This document shows, piece after piece, positions 40,947 to 44,719 of a stretch of 44,719 nt of DNA. The position numbers and the translations under genes are program-made. Each line of letters starts with the position of its first letter. The first letter of the stretch is position 1. Under the pieces are notes generated by a model. It was given only the letters and a program-made list of their open reading frames with translations, was not told where the DNA came from and made no database searches. Origin of the DNA: Lactiplantibacillus xiangfangensis (lineage in GTDB: Bacteria > Bacillota > Bacilli > Lactobacillales > Lactobacillaceae); the NCBI RefSeq assembly GCF_001438845.1, contig NZ_JQCL01000098.1, positions 55,187 through 99,905 of the forward strand, written 5' to 3'.

Positions 40947-41651
40947 TTACGGTGTTGCCGTCTTGGCCATGGTCTGGCCGACTGTCGCGGTATATTCGCG
41001 TTCGCCTAAGGTGTTTGGGTGTAAATTGTCGTCTACGAACCAGTTATCGTTATCTTGACTCATATATAACCAGTCGATCAAGTGGACGTTATTGTATTTC
41101 TTAGCTGCAGCGGCGATCAGCTTATTATTGCTGTCTTGCCATTTCTTACCGGGAACGCGGGTGTTGACCCAGTAGATTTGATGGTCACTGCCGATTTGCT
41201 TGATGATACCGTCAATTGCGGCGGCGTCAGTTGGACCGTTAGTCCCCAAATTGACTAACACGTTTTTTTGAATCGCATCGTTAGCTTTTAATTGACTAAT
41301 GACTGAAGGCGCTGCGGAAACTTGCCGGCCAACCTTAGCGTCGACGTTAAAACTCTTGAAAATCTCCTTCAAATCAGGAGTCGTCCGCACCATGATGGAG
41401 TCGCCAATCCCCGTGACTTTCAGCTGACCTAACGTTTTGATTTCATTTTTAGAAAGTTGGTACTTTTCCCCAAGATCGGTATGGGCCACATTGTGGGTCG
41501 CACCGCTGGTCTTGGTAGCATGTCCCGTAATAATATTACCAATACTGATAACCTGTTTTTTAATGGCTGGGTTTGGGATGATTAATGCGCCGCCAATGAA
41601 GACAACCGCAAAGATCCCAAGCAACCAATAAATTAATTTTTGATGTTTCAT
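40947..41651 (-). CDS. membrane-anchored SGNH-hydrolase domain protein (OatA C-terminal-like)
   Basis: The ATG at 41651 follows AAGGAGGAAA. The 234-residue product has one N-terminal helix (~8-27) and an extracellular SGNH domain: GDSIMVRT with the catalytic Ser (~83), NLGTNGP (~134) and DDNLHPN with the Asp-His pair (~210). This resembles the extracytoplasmic domain of OatA-type peptidoglycan O-acetyltransferases without their acyltransferase membrane part. It may add or remove wall or teichoic acid acyl groups. Confidence 0.85.
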   Translation of the reverse strand: MKHQKLIYWLLGIFAVVFIGGALIIPNPAIKKQVISIGNIITGHATKTSGATHNVAHTDLGEKYQLSKNEIKTLGQLKVTGIGDSIMVRTTPDLKEIFKSFNVDAKVGRQVSAAPSVISQLKANDAIQKNVLVNLGTNGPTDAAAIDGIIKQIGSDHQIYWVNTRVPGKKWQDSNNKLIAAAAKKYNNVHLIDWLYMSQDNDNWFVDDNLHPNTLGEREYTATVGQTMAKTATP

Positions 41652-41674
41652 GCGTTTCCTCCTTGCACGCTATA

Positions 41675-41703
41675 AGATTAGACTAGTCGCGTGACCCTGT
41701 CAA
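41675..41703 (-). promoter_or_regulatory. promoter of the SGNH gene
   Basis: On the minus strand, TTGACA (41703-41698) and TAATCT (41680-41675) are 17 bp apart, just upstream of the ribosome site. The spacer includes the palindrome GACTAGTC. Confidence 0.65.
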
Positions 41704-41740
41704 TTAACCGCGGGCCCCTTTCAAATGGAAAAGATACTTG

Positions 41741-41755
41741 TTAGACTAGGTCTAA
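41741..41755. promoter_or_regulatory. inverted repeat upstream of the EamA transporter
   Basis: TTAGAC-TAG-GTCTAA is a perfect 6-bp inverted repeat, 24 bp before the start codon. A related ATTAGACTAG lies at 41677 in the promoter of the divergent SGNH gene, so one regulator may act on both (inference). Confidence 0.4.
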
Positions 41756-41778
41756 TAAGATCTAGAGGGGGTTACGCA

Positions 41779-42684
41779 ATGGAAAAGAAAACGCTTGGTT
41801 TTGTGCTTGCGAGTGCGGGGCCGTTTTTCTGGGGAAGTTCGGGGACCGTCGCGCAACACTTATTTGATACGACGAATATCTCAACACTGTGGCTCGTTTC
41901 TGTGCGGATGGTCGTGTCGGGGCTCCTGCTACTCATCTACGGTGCCCTGCGACGGGTGCCCGTGATGGCGGTGTTTAAACGACCAGCTGCGGCGGGAAAA
42001 TTAGTCGCGTTCAGCTTGCTAGGAATGGTGGGGACGCAGTTAACGTATTTCATGGCTATCAGCACTGGTAACGCAGCGACAGCGGCCATTTTACAATCAT
42101 TGTCGCCCGTCTTGATCATTCTCTTCTTGGCGGCCCGTTCCTGGCGGGTGCCTAGTAAGATTAACGTGATCTCAGTGGCGTCGGCTCTGATTGGGACCGT
42201 CTTAATCGTGACACAGGGGCATTTGCATTCACTGGCGTTGCCATTGACGGCAGTGATTTGGGGGCTGTTGGCCGCCGTTGGAGCGACGATTTACACGCTC
42301 ATGCCGACGAAACTTATTAAGGATTACGGCGCAACGGCCATCGTTGGCTGGTCGATGCTGATTGGGGGCATGTTCGTGTTTGGCGGGAGTCAGGCGTGGC
42401 GCCACGTCCCCCAATTATCCGCAATGGCTTGGCTGGAAGTTGGCTTTGTAATTGTTTTTGGAACGATGCTAGCTTATTTATTTTTCCTGCAGAGCTTGGA
42501 ATTTATTTTACCGACGACGGCGAGTGTGCTAGGGACGATTGAACCGTTATCCGCAACCATCTTAAGCGTCCTGTTTTTAGGCGTTAACTTTAATTTATTT
42601 GGGATTACGGGTGCCGTTCTCATTGTTGGCGTCACGGTATTACAGTTTATGGCTGCAAAAACGGCCAGTTTTGGGCACGACTAA
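41779..42684 (+). CDS. DMT-superfamily (EamA) transporter
   Basis: ATG 41779 follows AGAGGGGG; the longer upstream frame lacks a ribosome site. The 301-residue product has ten helices in two EamA repeats, with the typical GPFFWGSSGTVAQHL in helix 1 and GTIEPLSATILSVLFLGV in helix 9. Members move amino acids, nucleotides or metabolites out of (or into) the cell; the substrate is unknown. It is divergent from the SGNH gene. Confidence 0.9.
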   Translation: MEKKTLGFVLASAGPFFWGSSGTVAQHLFDTTNISTLWLVSVRMVVSGLLLLIYGALRRVPVMAVFKRPAAAGKLVAFSLLGMVGTQLTYFMAISTGNAATAAILQSLSPVLIILFLAARSWRVPSKINVISVASALIGTVLIVTQGHLHSLALPLTAVIWGLLAAVGATIYTLMPTKLIKDYGATAIVGWSMLIGGMFVFGGSQAWRHVPQLSAMAWLEVGFVIVFGTMLAYLFFLQSLEFILPTTASVLGTIEPLSATILSVLFLGVNFNLFGITGAVLIVGVTVLQFMAAKTASFGHD

Positions 42685-42696
42685 CGCAATTAATTG

Positions 42697-42732
42697 ACCG
42701 GACACGACTGAAAAGCCGATGCCCGGTTTTTC
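42697..42732 (+). terminator. Rho-independent terminator
   Basis: ACCGG-CA-CG pairs imperfectly with CG-TG-CCGGT, then TTTTT follows. Confidence 0.7.
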
Positions 42733-42873
42733 ATTAGTACTGAGACGCTTATTTATAAGTAGAAACTTGTTCAATATAAATTGACTAAGTAACCCAATCC
42801 TTTACAAAGTCTATTGAAAATGACTTTGGCAGGCGTATACTTTTCTTTAGATAAACATAAGGAGGAGTTAACT

Positions 42874-44583
42874 TTGAAATTAGGTAAACGTAGCTGTTAT
42901 TGGCTACTAGGATTAGTAAGCTTTGTCTTACTGTTTGTTTTAAGCCAAGCGATGCCAGCTCAAGCGGCCACTAATTACGATGCGAAGGATTACACAACCT
43001 CGGCATCCGTATTAAACGGTCCAGACTATAAGCATGCCGACACGGTGCAGATTGAATACAACCTTGCATTTGGTGACAAGGCCTTACATGCTGGTGATAC
43101 GATTACGGTTGACTTGCCAGAAAACCTGCGGGCCAAAACGGTGGGGGACGTCTTTGACGTTACCGATGAGGAGACCGGTCAGGTGATTGGGACTGGGAAA
43201 GTGACCTCGGATGGCAAAGTGGTCCTGACCATGAACGAAAACGTTGAAGGCAAGACCAATACCGAAATCCGGCTGAACCTGGCCACTAAGTATCGTTATG
43301 AAGATACTGGTGAAAAAGACGTTGTGTTCAATTTGGAAAACGGTGGCTCGAGCAACTCGGTCATTAATATCGTTTCCAATGAAGCTAACCTATCCAAAAA
43401 GGGTACGATGGACGTCGAAAATGGCCGGATTAAGTGGACGATTCTAGTAAACCGCCAAGAATTAGAGATGGAAGGCTTATCCATTTCGGATACCATTGGT
43501 GATAAGCAAACCATGATCGAAGGCGTTGAAGTCTACAATGGTAAATGGTCTTCGCAAACGACTTATAAGCGGGCGGATAAGATTAGTGAAGATGCTTATA
43601 ATGTAAAATACACCGATAATGGGTTTAACTTAGATTTTAATGATAAGGTCAATAACCTTATTGTAATTGATTACTATACTAAGGTGACGGAACCAGAACT
43701 CATGAATAGTGGCTACCATTTCAAGAACCAAGCCATTATGGAATGGGGCGGCGGCACTAACGGTGACCGGAGTAAAGAAGAAGCTAACGGGAAAGTTTAC
43801 GATAAGAATGAAAACAGTGGCTCTGGTGGCGGAACTAGTTCGTCAAGTTCTAGCTCATCGAGTGTTAGCTCGTCAAGTTCAAGTGTTTCAAGTTCCAGCT
43901 CGTCGAGTGTTAACTCATCAAGTTCCAGTTCGTCAAGTTCTAGCTCGTCGAGTGTTAGTTCGTCAAGCTCAAGTGCTTCAAGTTCCAGTTCTTCAAGTGT
44001 TAGCTCATCAAGCTCAAGTGCTTCAAGTTCAAGTGATTCAAGTGTTAGCTCATCAAGTTCAAGTGCTTCAAGTTCAAGTGATTCAAGTGTTAGCTCATCA
44101 AGTTCAAGTGATTTAAGTTCCAATTCATCAAGTGATAATTCGGCAAGCTCCAGTTCATCTAACGTAACGAGTACGCCAGATGAAAACTCGAATTCTAACG
44201 ATGGAACCGATACTGATACCATCGTTACGGAACCTGATAATCCTGAAGACAATACCGACCCGAACCCAGATATCGATGAAGATACGGGGACGATCGATGT
44301 TGACGGTGGGTTTGAAAACGGAACGGGCGCAGCGACTAGTTCTAGTTCACAGAGTGTTGCTAGTCAGGCACCCGCTCAAAGTTCATCAACACCAGCGACT
44401 AAGAAGTCGAGCGCAAAGACGACGGTTACCCAAGCTGATGCAGCAACGCCAGCCATTCAAACTCGTGGTAAATTACCACAAACTAGTGAATCCGCGGTTG
44501 ATAGCCACGCCTTACGCTCAGTCGGTATTTTATTGGCTGTTTTGACGCTTGGTGGTAGTGCGTTGATCCGGCACTGGTTTTAG
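42874..44583 (+). CDS. LPQTS-anchored adhesin with serine-rich stalk
   Basis: TTG 42874 is the start, with AAGGAGGAG eight bases before; the upstream ATG frames lack ribosome sites. The 569-residue product has a signal peptide (to ~32) and two beta-rich domains of the Gram-positive adhesin type (~33-170 and ~171-300, with GRIKWTILVNRQ). A stalk of SSSSSV, SSSSSA and SSSSDS units follows (~320-430), then an acidic Asp/Asn/Thr stretch, a Ser/Ala/Thr linker and the sorting signal LPQTS plus helix and short tail. The fold order is that of collagen-binding or fibrinogen-binding surface adhesins, but the ligand is unknown. Ser repeats are common glycosylation sites. Confidence 0.85.
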   Translation: MKLGKRSCYWLLGLVSFVLLFVLSQAMPAQAATNYDAKDYTTSASVLNGPDYKHADTVQIEYNLAFGDKALHAGDTITVDLPENLRAKTVGDVFDVTDEETGQVIGTGKVTSDGKVVLTMNENVEGKTNTEIRLNLATKYRYEDTGEKDVVFNLENGGSSNSVINIVSNEANLSKKGTMDVENGRIKWTILVNRQELEMEGLSISDTIGDKQTMIEGVEVYNGKWSSQTTYKRADKISEDAYNVKYTDNGFNLDFNDKVNNLIVIDYYTKVTEPELMNSGYHFKNQAIMEWGGGTNGDRSKEEANGKVYDKNENSGSGGGTSSSSSSSSSVSSSSSSVSSSSSSSVNSSSSSSSSSSSSSVSSSSSSASSSSSSSVSSSSSSASSSSDSSVSSSSSSASSSSDSSVSSSSSSDLSSNSSSDNSASSSSSNVTSTPDENSNSNDGTDTDTIVTEPDNPEDNTDPNPDIDEDTGTIDVDGGFENGTGAATSSSSQSVASQAPAQSSSTPATKKSSAKTTVTQADAATPAIQTRGKLPQTSESAVDSHALRSVGILLAVLTLGGSALIRHWF

Positions 44584-44686
44584 CCGGTCTAAGTAGCAGT
44601 TGAAAGTGTCATTTACAATAAATTAAAATAATTAATTTTGGTCACGCCTGCATAATTGTAAGGCTGCGATAATCCCTTTATGGTTG

Positions 44687-44713
44687 TCAGATGAAATACA
44701 ATAATTCATCTGA
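44687..44713. terminator. hairpin at the right edge of the window
   Basis: TCAGATGAA (44687-44695) pairs with TTCATCTGA (44705-44713). The window ends six bases later, so it is not possible to see whether a T run follows. Confidence 0.4.
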
Positions 44714-44719
44714 TGATTA

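Noticed and set aside
43797-44252. Minus-strand open frame of Leu/Glu-rich repeats opposite the adhesin stalk
   Set aside because: It is the complement of the Ser-codon repeats and lacks start signals.

Overview
The window looks like a chromosomal segment of a Lactobacillaceae member of the Lactiplantibacillus plantarum group. This is inferred from gene content: a Pox-type pyruvate oxidase, two MntH (Nramp) transporters with one coupled to a universal stress protein, a WxL/DUF916/small-LPXTG surface cluster, several LPQT-type sortase substrates, CcpA cre sites, strong AGGAGG-like ribosome sites, and frequent GTG or TTG starts. No rRNA, tRNA, CRISPR array or prophage was seen.

Layout. 1-690: 3' part of an IS200/IS605-type tnpB gene, with its probable right end and a small nested inverted-repeat element, abutting a lactose/cellobiose-type PTS EIIB gene. 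1-5.4 kb: EIIB, a degenerate EIIA-Glc-like protein without its histidines, an XRE regulator, a phosphoesterase and small membrane or hypothetical proteins. 5.6-9.3 kb: a giant LPQTG surface protein with LamG-like, cohesin/dockerin-like, alkaline-phosphatase-like and collagen-like parts. 9.4-11.4 kb: a candidate sRNA, a CadD-like transporter with an ArsR-family sensor, and a TVP38 membrane protein. 11.8-13.9 kb: mntH-usp on the minus strand.

14.2-19.2 kb is a five-gene catabolic operon: glycosylasparaginase-like Ntn hydrolase, HutC-type GntR regulator, GrdB-like protein, PTS EIIC and M20 dipeptidase. Its promoter carries a GTATATAC operator and a perfect cre site. 19.6-24.2 kb holds a LysR regulator, pyruvate oxidase with a cre site, a RibF-like FAD synthetase with a decayed kinase half, and a GtrA-like protein. 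Three copies of a multi-hairpin repeat with covarying stems lie at about 19.3, 24.4 and 26.1 kb. 24.8-27.9 kb: a metzincin, a small acidic protein and a second mntH.

28.7-32.6 kb is a WxL cell-surface complex cluster. 32.6-35.6 kb is a TrpXYZ-like ABC importer. Its leader encodes a 20-residue peptide ending in a Phe-rich stretch, followed by a chain of alternative hairpins and a perfect 16-bp terminator. This looks like ribosome-mediated phenylalanine attenuation in a Gram-positive bacterium and is the most striking element here. 35.7-44.6 kb: a three-repeat basic surface protein, a VOC protein, a candidate structured RNA, MarR plus ABC exporter, an HxlR-like regulator, a membrane-anchored SGNH hydrolase, an EamA transporter and a Ser-rich LPQTS adhesin.
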